From NCBI RefSeq assembly GCF_038024125.1, contig NZ_CP150662.1, positions 699,501 through 763,500 of the forward strand: a stretch of 64,000 nucleotides of DNA, read 5' to 3'. Origin of the DNA: Polaribacter gangjinensis. GTDB lineage: Bacteria; Bacteroidota; Bacteroidia; Flavobacteriales; Flavobacteriaceae. The notes under the pieces are model-generated. The model was not told where the DNA came from. It saw only the letters and a list, made by a program, of their open reading frames with translations, and searched no databases. Of the stretch, positions 17,355-26,865 are shown piece after piece (positions within the stretch are counted from its first letter, which is position 1; each line of letters opens with the position of its first letter). A program made the translations under genes and the position numbers.

Positions 17355-17400
17355 TAATTCATAAAAAAAAGTGGCTTGCGCCACATTTTTTTATGAATTA
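17355..17400. terminator. Bidirectional terminator between the small lipoprotein gene and recQ
   Basis: A 21-bp stem (one mismatch) closed by GTGGC/GCCAC with loop TTGC and flanked by an A-run and a T-run works in both directions. Its right end includes the recQ stop codon. Confidence 0.85.
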
Positions 17401-19581
17401 ATTCCCAACTTCACTAATAAACTTTATCCGCATTAAACGTAATTCGTCTTCATCATATTCACCATCAAATTCATCTAAAGCATCCTGAATTTTATCGGTT
17501 TTGGCTTCCATGAAATAATCATAAATTTCTTCTTGCTGATCTTCATCCAACAAATCATCCAATGCATAATCAATATTTAATTTAGTTCCAGAATAAATAA
17601 TGGCTTCCATTTCTTTAATCAGTTCGCTCATTTCCAATCCTTTAGAATCTGCAATATCTTCTAAAGGTAGTTTTCTATCGGTATTTTGAATGATGTATAA
17701 TTTTATTCCTGAGTTAACTCCTGTACTTTTTACAATCAAGTCGTCAGGTCGTAAAATGTCATTTTCCTCTACATAATCTGCAATAAATTTCACAAAATCA
17801 TTTCCAAACTTTTTAGCTTTTCCCTCTCCTACACCATGAACTTTAGAAAGTTCGTCTAAATTGATGGGGTATTTCAATGCCATATCTTCTATTGAAGGAT
17901 CTTGAAATATTGCAAAAGGCGGAATTCCCAATTTCATGGCTGCTTTTTTACGCAAATCTTTGAGTTGTTTTACCAAAACTTCATCAGCAGAACCTCCAGA
18001 AGATTTTGAGTTTGCAATGATCGAATTATCATCTTCTTCGTTGTAAGAATGATCTTCAGTCATCATGAATGAAGTAGGTTTTTTCAAAAATTCTTCACCT
18101 TCTTTTGCCATTTTAATTACACCATATTGTTCTATTTCTTTTTTAATGAAATGAACTACCATAATTTGTCGCAATAAGGCCATCCAATAAGAGGCGGATT
18201 TATCTTTACCAATTCCAAAATAGGGTTGTAAATGTGTTTTGTGCGAGGTTAATAGTGCGTTTTCTTTACCTATTAGAATATTGACTATTTCTTTTGATTT
18301 GTATTGTTGTAAAGATTCTTTTATAACTTTTAAAAGTTTTGCAACATCTTCTTTTGCCTCGTGTTTTTTCTTTGGATTACGAGAGTTGTCATCCATATCT
18401 GCACCTTCACCATTGATTTCATCAAAATTTTCTCCGAAATAATGTAGCAGATATTTTCTTCTATTCATAGAAGTTTCGGCATAACCAACAACTTCTTGTA
18501 ACAAAGCATGACCAATTTCTTGTTCTGCAACTGGTTTGCTTGACATGAATTTTTCGAGTTTTTCAATGTCTTTGTAAGAATAAAATGCCAAACAATAGCC
18601 CTCTCCATCATCACGTCCTGCTCTTCCTGTTTCTTGATAATAACTTTCTAGAGATTTCGGAATATCATGATGAATTACGTAACGAACATCTGGCTTGTCT
18701 ATTCCCATTCCAAATGCAATTGTTGCTACAACTACTTCACAATCTTCCATCAAAAACATATCTTGATGTTTTACTCTGGTTTTTGCATCCAAACCTGCAT
18801 GATAAGGCACAGCTTTGATGCCATTTACTTGCAAAATTTGGGCAATTTCTTCCACTTTTTTTCTACTTAAACAATAAATAATGCCTGATTTTCCTGGTCG
18901 CTGTTTTACAAAACGAATGATGTCTTTTTCAACTTCTTTCGTTTTTGGACGCACTTCATAAAATAAATTAGGTCTATTAAATGAAGCTTTGAAACAATTG
19001 GCATCAGTAATTCCGAGTGTTTTTAAGATATCTTCTTGTACTTTTTCGGTGGCAGTTGCTGTCAAACAAATTACAGGAACATTATCAATCGTTTTGATGA
19101 TATTTTTTAGATTTCTATATTCAGGTCTAAAATCATGTCCCCATTCAGAAATACAATGTGCTTCATCAATTGCTACAAAAGAAATTTTTTGAGATTGTAA
19201 AAAAGTAATGTATTCTTCTTTAATCAAAGATTCTGGAGCTACATACAAAAGTTTTGTAATTCCGTTTACAATATCTTCTTTTACCTGATTGATTTCTGTT
19301 TTATTCAAAGAAGAATTTAAAACATGAGCAACTCCGTTATTTTCAGAAATACCTCTAATGGCATCAACCTGATTTTTCATCAACGCAATTAATGGCGAAA
19401 CCACAATTGCTGTCCCTTCTTTCATCAAAGCTGGTAATTGATAGCACAATGATTTGCCTCCTCCAGTTGGCATAATCACAAAGGTATTATGATTATTTAC
19501 AATGCTTTCAATTACTTTTTCTTGTAATCCTTTAAACTTATTGAATCCAAAATACTTTTTAAGAGGACTGTATAAATCCAT
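17398..19581 (-). CDS. recQ: ATP-dependent DNA helicase RecQ, zinc cysteines absent
   Basis: RecQ unwinds DNA 3'-5' in recombination and repair. This 727-residue protein has Walker A MPTGGGKSLC near residue 38, DEAHCISEWGHDFRPEY near 140-156, the motif VI region ESYYQETGRAGRD, an RQC region and an HRDC domain (about 534-605). The RQC zinc site, normally CRR..CxxCxxC, reads SMNRRKYLLHYFGE followed by a Gly/Asp/Asn-rich loop without any cysteine, so zinc binding seems lost. The C-terminal about 110 residues form an extra acidic helical extension. Confidence 0.95.
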   Translation of the reverse strand: MDLYSPLKKYFGFNKFKGLQEKVIESIVNNHNTFVIMPTGGGKSLCYQLPALMKEGTAIVVSPLIALMKNQVDAIRGISENNGVAHVLNSSLNKTEINQVKEDIVNGITKLLYVAPESLIKEEYITFLQSQKISFVAIDEAHCISEWGHDFRPEYRNLKNIIKTIDNVPVICLTATATEKVQEDILKTLGITDANCFKASFNRPNLFYEVRPKTKEVEKDIIRFVKQRPGKSGIIYCLSRKKVEEIAQILQVNGIKAVPYHAGLDAKTRVKHQDMFLMEDCEVVVATIAFGMGIDKPDVRYVIHHDIPKSLESYYQETGRAGRDDGEGYCLAFYSYKDIEKLEKFMSSKPVAEQEIGHALLQEVVGYAETSMNRRKYLLHYFGENFDEINGEGADMDDNSRNPKKKHEAKEDVAKLLKVIKESLQQYKSKEIVNILIGKENALLTSHKTHLQPYFGIGKDKSASYWMALLRQIMVVHFIKKEIEQYGVIKMAKEGEEFLKKPTSFMMTEDHSYNEEDDNSIIANSKSSGGSADEVLVKQLKDLRKKAAMKLGIPPFAIFQDPSIEDMALKYPINLDELSKVHGVGEGKAKKFGNDFVKFIADYVEENDILRPDDLIVKSTGVNSGIKLYIIQNTDRKLPLEDIADSKGLEMSELIKEMEAIIYSGTKLNIDYALDDLLDEDQQEEIYDYFMEAKTDKIQDALDEFDGEYDEDELRLMRIKFISEVGN

Positions 19582-19636
19582 ATTTCTAAATTTTCTAATT
19601 AAATATGTATCCGAAAACGGAAACTATTTTATAATT

Positions 19637-19666
19637 TTTGATGTAACTTATTTTGTAGTAAATTTG
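19637..19666 (+). promoter_or_regulatory. Promoter of kdsD-tatC
   Basis: TTTG (19637-19640) and TAAATTTG (19659-19666) are separated by 18 bases, close to the Bacteroidota consensus TTTG-N19-TAnnTTTG. The start codon is 54 bases downstream. Confidence 0.6.
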
Positions 19667-19720
19667 TGAACTTTTGTAATATAAAGATATAACAATTTTT
19701 TTTAGATAAAACCATAACTT

Positions 19721-20689
19721 TTGAAAGATTATTCTAAAATTATCACGACAGCTAAAAATACGATACTAACTGAAAGTAATGCTATTGCTAATTTAGCAAA
19801 TTTTATTGATACAAATTTCGAAAATGCTGTAAAATTTATTTACAATTCAAAAGGTAGAGTGATTGTAACCGGCATAGGAAAAAGCGCAAATATCGCTACA
19901 AAAATTGTAGCAACATTCAATTCTACAGGAACTCCAGCTGTTTTTATGCATGCTGCAGATGCTATTCATGGCGATTTAGGTAGTGTTTTAGAGGATGATG
20001 TGGTAATTTGTATATCAAAAAGTGGCAACACTCCAGAAATAAAAGTTTTGGTTCCTTTGATAAAAAATTATGGAAATAAAATCATTGCCATTACAGGAAA
20101 TATTGATTCTTTTCTTGGAAAAAATGCTGATTTTGCACTAAATACTTTTGTTGAAAAAGAAGCTTGTCCAAATAACTTAGCACCTACAACAAGCACCACT
20201 GCTCAATTAGTAATGGGAGATGCTTTGGCAGTTTGCTTATTGGAATTGAAAGAATTTTCAAGTGCTGATTTTGCAAAATATCATCCTGGAGGCGCTTTAG
20301 GAAAACGTTTGTATTTGCGTGTTTCAGATTTGATTGCAAATAATGAAATACCGCAAGTATCTGAAAATGATTCAGTTGCAAAAGTGATTGTAGAAATTTC
20401 AGCAAAAAGATTGGGAGTAACTGCTGTTGTTGAAAATTCAAAAATTATTGGAATTATTACAGATGGTGATATCAGAAGAATGTTGACAAAATCAACTGAA
20501 ATCAATCATTTGACGGCGAAAGATATCATGAGTAAAAACCCAAAAACTATTCAAGAAGATGCCATGGCAATTGAAGCTTTAGAACGAATGGAAACCAATA
20601 GTATTACTCAAATATTAGTGACAAATCACGATGATAATTATATAGGAGTTGTACATTTACACGATTTAATCAAAGAAGGAATTTTTTAA
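19721..20689 (+). CDS. kdsD: Arabinose-5-phosphate isomerase (KdsD/KpsF)
   Basis: The enzyme converts ribulose-5-phosphate to arabinose-5-phosphate, the first step to Kdo of lipopolysaccharide. The 322 residues show a SIS domain (about 30-175: VIVTGIGKSANIATKIVATF, HGDLGSV, ISKSGNTPEI) and two CBS domains (about 200-320). The start is TTG: an in-frame TAA lies two codons upstream and no ATG is near. The stop overlaps the tatC ATG by one base. A kdsC homologue is at 50848. Confidence 0.93.
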   Translation: MKDYSKIITTAKNTILTESNAIANLANFIDTNFENAVKFIYNSKGRVIVTGIGKSANIATKIVATFNSTGTPAVFMHAADAIHGDLGSVLEDDVVICISKSGNTPEIKVLVPLIKNYGNKIIAITGNIDSFLGKNADFALNTFVEKEACPNNLAPTTSTTAQLVMGDALAVCLLELKEFSSADFAKYHPGGALGKRLYLRVSDLIANNEIPQVSENDSVAKVIVEISAKRLGVTAVVENSKIIGIITDGDIRRMLTKSTEINHLTAKDIMSKNPKTIQEDAMAIEALERMETNSITQILVTNHDDNYIGVVHLHDLIKEGIF

Positions 20690-21519
20690 TGGCAGCACAA
20701 CAAAAAGAAATGTCTTTTTTAGGACATTTAGAGGAATTAAGATGGCATTTGGTAAGAAGTGCAGCTGTTGTAATAATTTTAGCAGTCGTTTTTTTTGTAT
20801 ACTCTGAACAAGTGTACGACTATTTTTTATTAGCGCACATTCAGCCAGATTTTATTACTTACCAAGTTTTTTGTGATTTTTTCAATTTTTTTGGAATGGA
20901 CAGTGATTTTTGCCACGTTACTTTTTCAGATAAAAAATTGCAAAGTATTGAAGTAACATCGCAATTAATGAACTCTTTATGGTCATCAATTATCTTAGGA
21001 ATTATTGTGGCATTTCCTTATTTATTGTGGGAAATTTGGCGATTTGTTGCTCCAGGTTTAACAGATCAAGAAATCAAACATTCTAGAGGATTTATTTTTA
21101 TTGCGTCACTTCTATTTTTTATTGGTGTTTTGTTCAGTTTTTATGTAATTGCACCTATATCAATTCATTTTTTATACAACTTTCAAATTTCAGATAATAT
21201 TGTAAATAGTTTTACATTACAATCGCATATAAGCCTGGTTACCAATTTATTAATTGGAGTTTCTGTCATTTTTGAGTTGCCAGTTGTGATTTATTTTTTA
21301 ACTAAAATCGGACTTTTAACTCCCCAATTTTTACGAAAATACAGAAAACATTCTTTGGTTCTTGTTTTGATTGTAGCCGCAATCATTACACCACCAGACA
21401 TTGCAAGTCAAATTATTGTTACCATTCCAATTATGATTTTATATGAAGTTGGAATTTTAGTTTCACAAAGAGTTATTAAAAATCAAGAAAAAAATGCACA
21501 AAAAAGTTCGAGAGTTTAA
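20689..21519 (+). CDS. tatC: Sec-independent protein translocase TatC
   Basis: TatC is the multi-spanning receptor of the twin-arginine export pathway. This 276-residue protein has about six membrane helices. Family motifs are FLGHLEELRWHLVRS at the N-terminus, WEIWRFVAPGLTDQE in the first cytoplasmic loop, and DIASQIIVTIPI near the end. An insert in the first periplasmic loop (about 45-85) is typical of Bacteroidota. It overlaps kdsD by one base and the next gene by 26 bases, so the three form one operon. No tatA is in the window. Confidence 0.95.
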   Translation: MAAQQKEMSFLGHLEELRWHLVRSAAVVIILAVVFFVYSEQVYDYFLLAHIQPDFITYQVFCDFFNFFGMDSDFCHVTFSDKKLQSIEVTSQLMNSLWSSIILGIIVAFPYLLWEIWRFVAPGLTDQEIKHSRGFIFIASLLFFIGVLFSFYVIAPISIHFLYNFQISDNIVNSFTLQSHISLVTNLLIGVSVIFELPVVIYFLTKIGLLTPQFLRKYRKHSLVLVLIVAAIITPPDIASQIIVTIPIMILYEVGILVSQRVIKNQEKNAQKSSRV

Positions 21520-21841
21520 CGAGTATCGTCAAAAAATGAATGAAAAAATTTTGGCAACCGATAATAAGGTTATCAAAAGAATTTTCAATTTAGATACCAA
21601 TACCTATACAGAAGGACATTTATCAGTAAAAACAAAAGAATTGCTTGGTTTGGTTGCATCTGCTGTTTTACGATGTGATGATTGTATTGCATATCACTTA
21701 GAAACTGCCTATAAAAATGGCGTAACTAAAGAAGAAATGATGGAAACAATGTCAATTGCAACGTTGGTTGGTGGTACTATTGTTATTCCACATTTGCGGA
21801 GAGCTGTTGAATTTTGGGAAGCTTTAGAAAGTGGGAATTAA
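21494..21841 (+). CDS. Carboxymuconolactone decarboxylase/AhpD-family protein
   Basis: The 115-residue protein is a small all-helical AhpD-like protein. The redox or proton-transfer centre is CDDCIAYHLETA, with CxxC and a His three residues later, followed by KEEMMETMSIATLVGG. Such proteins are thiol peroxidase partners or lactone decarboxylases; the substrate cannot be told. The start at 21494 lies inside tatC; the next ATG (21536) would drop a conserved N-terminal helix, so I keep the longer form. Confidence 0.88.
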   Translation: MHKKVREFNEYRQKMNEKILATDNKVIKRIFNLDTNTYTEGHLSVKTKELLGLVASAVLRCDDCIAYHLETAYKNGVTKEEMMETMSIATLVGGTIVIPHLRRAVEFWEALESGN

Positions 21842-21941
21842 TTGACTTTCTATTTTTAAGAGCAAATTAAGATTCATAAAAAATCAAAATTGATATTTTT
21901 ACTTTACAATTCAAATATATAGTTAACCAAGTTTTCAAAAC

Positions 21942-22679
21942 ATGATTTTAAGAGCAGAAAACACCCAAAAAATTTACGGCAGCAGAAAAGTAGTTCAAGG
22001 AATTTCTTTGGAAGTAAAACAAGGAGAAATCATTGGTTTGTTAGGCCCAAATGGAGCTGGAAAAACAACTTGTTTTTATATGATTGTTGGAATGATCAAA
22101 CCCAATGAAGGTCATATTTATTTGAATGATGAAGAGATCACCAATGATGCCATGTACAGACGCGCTCAAAAAGGAATTGGATATTTAGCACAAGAAGCAT
22201 CTGTTTTTAGAAAACTTTCTGTGGAAGATAATATCATGTCTGTTTTGCAATTCACTAAACTTTCTAAATCTGATCAAAAAAAGAAATTAGAATCCTTGAT
22301 TGAAGAATTTCATATTGGTCATGTTCGAAAAAATCGTGGCGATTTATTATCTGGTGGTGAAAGACGCAGAACAGAAATTGCTCGTTGTTTAGCATCAGAC
22401 CCAAATTTTATTCTATTAGATGAGCCTTTTGCAGGTGTAGATCCTATTGCTGTTGAAGATATTCAAAATATTGTAGCACACTTAAAAGATAGAAATATCG
22501 GAATTTTAATTACAGATCACGATGTACAAGCTACATTAGCCATTACTGACAAAACCTATTTGATGTATAATGGTAGCATCCTAAAAGAAGGAACTCCAGA
22601 AGAATTAGCTGCTGATGAAATGGTTCGAAAAGTATATTTGGGTAAAGATTTCGAACTTAAAAAGAAAAAAACAGTTTAA
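21942..22679 (+). CDS. lptB: Lipopolysaccharide export ATPase LptB
   Basis: LptB is the ABC ATPase that powers LPS extraction by LptFG. The 245 residues contain Walker A GPNGAGKTT (about 37-45), a Q-loop YLAQEASVFRKLSV, signature LLSGGERRRTEIARCL, Walker B FILLDEPFAGVDP and the switch His in LITDHDVQATL. The signature with ERRR is characteristic of LptB. It stands alone after a 100-base gap and overlaps convergent pssA by four bases. Confidence 0.95.
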   Translation: MILRAENTQKIYGSRKVVQGISLEVKQGEIIGLLGPNGAGKTTCFYMIVGMIKPNEGHIYLNDEEITNDAMYRRAQKGIGYLAQEASVFRKLSVEDNIMSVLQFTKLSKSDQKKKLESLIEEFHIGHVRKNRGDLLSGGERRRTEIARCLASDPNFILLDEPFAGVDPIAVEDIQNIVAHLKDRNIGILITDHDVQATLAITDKTYLMYNGSILKEGTPEELAADEMVRKVYLGKDFELKKKKTV

Positions 22680-23425
22680 GCTTTTTTAATTAAATTATTT
22701 ACCAATGATAATACTACATAAAAAGTAATTATCAAAGGTACTGCCATGTATTTCAGTAAAACAATCATCGGAACTGAAACTGCAAGAAATACATATTTCA
22801 CGGCATTATTTTTCAAAGAAAAATCTTTAAATTTTAAAGAAAATAACGGAATTTCCAAATTCATTAAAAGACTTAAAACTACTGCAATTCCAACTAAAAA
22901 ATTATTATCAAGCAACAACGTTTTCACCATTTCAATATCTGTAGATTGATAAATTAAGGGTAATGAAATTACAAATAAACTCATGGCTGGTGTTGGCAAT
23001 CCAATAAACGAGTCTGATTGTCTTGTATCTAAATTAAATTTTGCCAAACGATATGCAGCAGCAATTGTCAATAAAAATGCGACATAAGGGAGCAATCCAA
23101 ATTTCGGTTCAAATTGTCCAAAAGAAATCTCCATTTCTACATTTGGGCCATTAATAACGTTTGTTTTAATCAAAAAGAATAACAATAATCCAGGAACAAC
23201 CCCACTTGTTACAACATCTGCTAAAGAATCTAATTGCTTTCCTAATTCGCCACTAACTCCTAAAATACGTGCTACAAATCCGTCTAAAAAATCAAAAAGA
23301 ATTCCAATTACCACAAAAATTGCAGTCATTTCATAAAATCCTTTTACGGCATACATTGTGGCAACTGCACCACAAAAAAGATTGGCAAGCGTTAATAAAT
23401 TGGGAATGTGACTTTTTATTTTCAT
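22676..23425 (-). CDS. pssA: CDP-diacylglycerol-serine O-phosphatidyltransferase
   Basis: The enzyme makes phosphatidylserine, the precursor of phosphatidylethanolamine, in the inner membrane. The 249 residues have about seven hydrophobic segments and the CDP-alcohol phosphotransferase signature DGFVAR, then eight residues, GKQLDSLAD (DG-x2-AR-x8-G-x3-D-x3-D, about residues 48-70). The N-terminal IPNLLTLANLFCG is typical of PssA. Confidence 0.93.
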   Translation of the reverse strand: MKIKSHIPNLLTLANLFCGAVATMYAVKGFYEMTAIFVVIGILFDFLDGFVARILGVSGELGKQLDSLADVVTSGVVPGLLLFFLIKTNVINGPNVEMEISFGQFEPKFGLLPYVAFLLTIAAAYRLAKFNLDTRQSDSFIGLPTPAMSLFVISLPLIYQSTDIEMVKTLLLDNNFLVGIAVVLSLLMNLEIPLFSLKFKDFSLKNNAVKYVFLAVSVPMIVLLKYMAVPLIITFYVVLSLVNNLIKKA

Positions 23426-23477
23426 TTGATAGTTGATTTTATTGAAAAGCTAAAGTAAGAAATCTATTGAAAGTGCT

Positions 23478-23509
23478 TTTGTGTTTTCAATCATTTTTTG
23501 TCATATTTG
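23478..23509 (+). promoter_or_regulatory. Promoter of the YheT-family hydrolase gene
   Basis: TTTG (23478-23481) and CATATTTG (23502-23509) are separated by 20 bases, matching the Bacteroidota promoter layout; the ATG at 23525 follows 15 bases later. Confidence 0.55.
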
Positions 23510-23524
23510 TAAAAAATACGTCAT

Positions 23525-24508
23525 ATGCCCGTCTTTACTTCCGATTTTTTACCAACAATTCCTTTCAGAAATGGTCATTTTAATACGATGTATAGACCTT
23601 TATTTATGAAAGATATTGTTAAGTATAATCGAAAAAGAATCACGACTTGGGATCATGATTTTATTGATTTGGATTTTTCATTGATTGGTTCAGAAACACT
23701 TGCCGTTTTAATTCATGGTTTGGAAGGAAGTTCAGAATCTAAATATATGACTTCTACAACCAATCATTTAAATTCTAAAGGTTTAGATGTTGTTTGTTTC
23801 AATTTACGTAGTTGTAGTGGTGAGGATAATTTGTTACTTTCAACATATCACAGTGGAAAAACAGAAGATGTAGATTTTGTCATCAAACATATTTTAGCAA
23901 ATTATTCCTACAAAAACATTGTTATTATTGGTTTTAGTTTGGGCGGAAATTTGACTTTAAAATATTTGGGTGAACAAAGTGATGCCATTTCTCCTATTAT
24001 AAAAGGTGGCATTGCTGTTTCAGTTCCAATTGACATTGCTTCTGCAGAAAAAGAAATGGAAAAACTAAAAAACAAATTGTATTTAGAAGTTTTTTTTAAA
24101 ACTATGAAAACAAAAGTTTTAGAGAAAGCACATAAATTTCCTGAATATCAATTAGATAAAGATAAATTATTCAAAGCTACGAAATTCAAACATTTAGAAT
24201 ATTTATATACTGTTCCTGTTTTCGGATTTGAAAGTCCAGAAGATTATTGGGAAAAAGCAAGTTCAAAACCATTTATTACAGCAATCAAAAAACCAACATT
24301 ATTAATCAATGCAAAAGACGACACCTTTTTATCAAAAGAATGTTATCCTTTTGATGAAGCGCACAATTCTGATTTATTTCACTTAGAAGCTCCAAATTAT
24401 GGTGGACATTGTGGCTTTATAAATTCTTTTAAAGCATCAGAAAATACTTGGCTAGAAGAACGAATTGCTCGTTTTATCAATGAAAATATCGGAATTACAA
24501 TCTTGTAA
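23525..24508 (+). CDS. YheT-family alpha/beta hydrolase
   Basis: The 327-residue protein belongs to the YheT/ABHD1-3 group of hydrolases or esterases. It carries an oxyanion motif LIHGLEGSSESKY near 73-85, the nucleophile elbow GFSLGGNLTLKYLG with Ser near 139, an acid in INAKDDTF, and the catalytic His in GGHCGF near the C-terminus. All triad residues are present, unlike the two hydrolase-fold proteins at 4.5-6.3 kb. Substrate unknown. Confidence 0.9.
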   Translation: MPVFTSDFLPTIPFRNGHFNTMYRPLFMKDIVKYNRKRITTWDHDFIDLDFSLIGSETLAVLIHGLEGSSESKYMTSTTNHLNSKGLDVVCFNLRSCSGEDNLLLSTYHSGKTEDVDFVIKHILANYSYKNIVIIGFSLGGNLTLKYLGEQSDAISPIIKGGIAVSVPIDIASAEKEMEKLKNKLYLEVFFKTMKTKVLEKAHKFPEYQLDKDKLFKATKFKHLEYLYTVPVFGFESPEDYWEKASSKPFITAIKKPTLLINAKDDTFLSKECYPFDEAHNSDLFHLEAPNYGGHCGFINSFKASENTWLEERIARFINENIGITIL

Positions 24509-24572
24509 ACAATATCTGCTAAAAACGACTGTTATTTTACTAGGTTTTTAGATATTTGTTATAAATTTTTTG

Positions 24573-25649
24573 ATGTCATTGAAATACAAATTTTTACTAT
24601 TTTTACTATTATTTCCAGTAATTATAAAAGCACAAGCTTTTAGAAATTATTCTAACGAATTTTTATCAATTGGTGTGGATGCAGCCGCTTTAGGAATGAG
24701 CAAAGCTGTGGTTGCAACTACCAATAATGTGAATGCAATGTATTGGAATCCAGCAGGTTTAGCTGGTATTGAAGACTATCAAGGTTCGTTAATGCATGCA
24801 TCGTATTTTGCAGGAATTGCCAATTACAATTACGCTGCTTTTGCCATGCCAATTGACCAAAACAGTGCTTTAGGATTTTCTGTAATTCGTTTTGGTGTGG
24901 ATGATATTTTGAATACCACAGAATTGATTGATGGTGATGGAAATATCGATTTTAACAGAGTGAGTTTGTTTTCAGCAGCTGATTATGCGTTTAATGTTGC
25001 TTATGCAAGAAATTTGATTTTTAAAGATGTAAAATTCGGAGTAAATGCCAAAGTTGTTAGAAGAATTATTGGTGAATTTGCTACTTCTTGGGGTTTTGGC
25101 TTTGATGCAGGAATTCAATTTCAACGAAATGATTGGCATTTTGGATTGATGGTTCGTGATATCACAACAACTTTTAATAGTTGGAGTATCAATGAAACAG
25201 AGTTTGAAAAAATTAAAAATGCGATTCCAGGTCAAAACCAAGAATTGCCAGAAACCACTGAAATTACCAAACCAAAAGTGCAATTGGGTGTTGCTAAAAA
25301 CTTTAGAATTGGACGTTTTTTCAACTTGTTATCAGAAGTGGATTTGAATATTCGTTTTGCCAGAACAAATGATGTTATTTCTACAGATTTTGCTAGTATT
25401 GATCCTGCCATTGGATTTCAACTGGATTATGAACGTATTGCGTTTTTAAGAATTGGCGTTGGAAATTTTCAAAATACCACCGAATTTGACAATTCAAAAT
25501 CTTTATCTATGCAACCTAATTTTGGATTAGGTTTTATTTACAAAGGCATTCAAGTTGATTATGCTTTGACAAATATTGGCAGTGTAGGCAATGCGCTTTT
25601 TTCGAATATTTTCTCCATAACTTTTGATTATAGTTTTTTTAGAAGATAA
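24573..25649 (+). CDS. PorV/PorQ-family outer-membrane protein (PorV2-like)
   Basis: A 358-residue outer-membrane barrel with signal peptide (to about IKAQ). The mature start (SIGVDAAALGMSKAVVA, then NAMYWNPAGLAGI) is the PorV/PorQ/FadL-type hallmark. PorV proteins serve the type IX secretion system as shuttles for cargo; this paralogue resembles PorV2, whose exact role is unclear. I start at ATG 24573; a TTG one codon earlier is less likely. A GATATTTG -7 box lies at 24551-24558. The next gene follows after five bases. Confidence 0.85.
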   Translation: MSLKYKFLLFLLLFPVIIKAQAFRNYSNEFLSIGVDAAALGMSKAVVATTNNVNAMYWNPAGLAGIEDYQGSLMHASYFAGIANYNYAAFAMPIDQNSALGFSVIRFGVDDILNTTELIDGDGNIDFNRVSLFSAADYAFNVAYARNLIFKDVKFGVNAKVVRRIIGEFATSWGFGFDAGIQFQRNDWHFGLMVRDITTTFNSWSINETEFEKIKNAIPGQNQELPETTEITKPKVQLGVAKNFRIGRFFNLLSEVDLNIRFARTNDVISTDFASIDPAIGFQLDYERIAFLRIGVGNFQNTTEFDNSKSLSMQPNFGLGFIYKGIQVDYALTNIGSVGNALFSNIFSITFDYSFFRR

Positions 25650-25654
25650 TTTTT

Positions 25655-26830
25655 ATGATAAAAAAATACGCTTTTCTAATTCTTTTTTCGCTGTTTTTCA
25701 ATTCATTACAATCGCAAGTTCAATTATCTGTTTACTCAGAAATTAGCATTGTAACTACTGGTCCTGGAACTGAATTGTATGAAGCTTTTGGTCATTCAGC
25801 TATCAGAGTAAAAGACCCAATGTTGCAATTGGATTTGATTTACAACTATGGAATGTTTGATTTTAATCAGCCAAATTTTTACTCCAATTTTGTCAAAGGA
25901 AAATTATTATACACTTTAGGAAGATATCCTTTCAGCACTTTTTTACAGAGTTATTATCAAGACAAACGCTGGGTAAAACAACAAGTTTTGAATTTAACCC
26001 AACAAGAAAAACAAGCTTTTTTCAATTACCTAGAAAATAATGCACTTCCTCAAAATAGCGATTATTTATACGATCCTTATTTTGATAATTGTGCGACAAA
26101 ATTGAGAGATATTACTTCTTCTGTTTTAAAAAATAAGCTTCATTTTGGTGAGGAAAATCTTCCAAAAAATCAAACTTTTAGACAATTGATGAATCAAGAA
26201 ATACCTTGGAATTCTTGGGGAAGTTTTGGAATTAATGTGGCTTTAGGAAGTAAATTAGATAAAAAAGCGTCTGTAGAAGGATTTATGTATTTGCCAAAAT
26301 ACATATACTCAATTTTTAAAAACAGTAAAATTACAAATCAAGGAAATTCTGAAAATTTGGTAAAAAATGAAGAAATTTTACTTGATTTTAAAAATTTAGC
26401 TCCAAAAACTTCACTTTTTAGTCCCTTTTTAATTTTCCTGATTTTTTCTATTATTGGAATTTACATCACTTTTTCTGATATAAAAAATCAAAAACGAGCA
26501 AAATGGTTAGATGTTACTATTTTCTCATTTACAGGAATTGTAGGAATATTGATTGTTTTTTTGTGGTTTTTCACCAATCATTCAACAACACCAAACAACT
26601 TTAATTTTTTATGGGCTTTTGCGCCTAATTTTTTAATTGCTTTTTTCCTTTTTAAGGAAAAACCACCAAAATGGATTGCAAAATACGTAAAATTATTAAT
26701 TGTTTTTTTGAGTTTGATTCCTATTCTTTGGTTATTAAAAATTCAAGAATTTCCAATGGCAGTCATTCCTTTACTTCTTTTATTTGCTGTAAGATTTTGG
26801 TTTTTAACTCATAAAAACCTTTATAAATAA
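25655..26830 (+). CDS. DUF4105 protein (Lnb N-terminal periplasmic domain)
   Basis: The 391-residue protein has a signal peptide (to about LQSQ), a periplasmic domain (25-235) and four to five membrane helices (about 255-388). The domain matches DUF4105, renamed for Lnb, a Bacteroidota lipoprotein N-acyltransferase. Likely active residues are the His in EAFGHSAIRV (near 47) and the Cys in DNCATKLRD (near 146). Lipoprotein acylation is therefore the best guess; DUF4105 proteins may have other roles. It is co-transcribed with the PorV2-like gene. Confidence 0.78.
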   Translation: MIKKYAFLILFSLFFNSLQSQVQLSVYSEISIVTTGPGTELYEAFGHSAIRVKDPMLQLDLIYNYGMFDFNQPNFYSNFVKGKLLYTLGRYPFSTFLQSYYQDKRWVKQQVLNLTQQEKQAFFNYLENNALPQNSDYLYDPYFDNCATKLRDITSSVLKNKLHFGEENLPKNQTFRQLMNQEIPWNSWGSFGINVALGSKLDKKASVEGFMYLPKYIYSIFKNSKITNQGNSENLVKNEEILLDFKNLAPKTSLFSPFLIFLIFSIIGIYITFSDIKNQKRAKWLDVTIFSFTGIVGILIVFLWFFTNHSTTPNNFNFLWAFAPNFLIAFFLFKEKPPKWIAKYVKLLIVFLSLIPILWLLKIQEFPMAVIPLLLLFAVRFWFLTHKNLYK

Positions 26831-26865
26831 TTTTGAATTTAAACCTTAGCAATTCACAAATCTGA

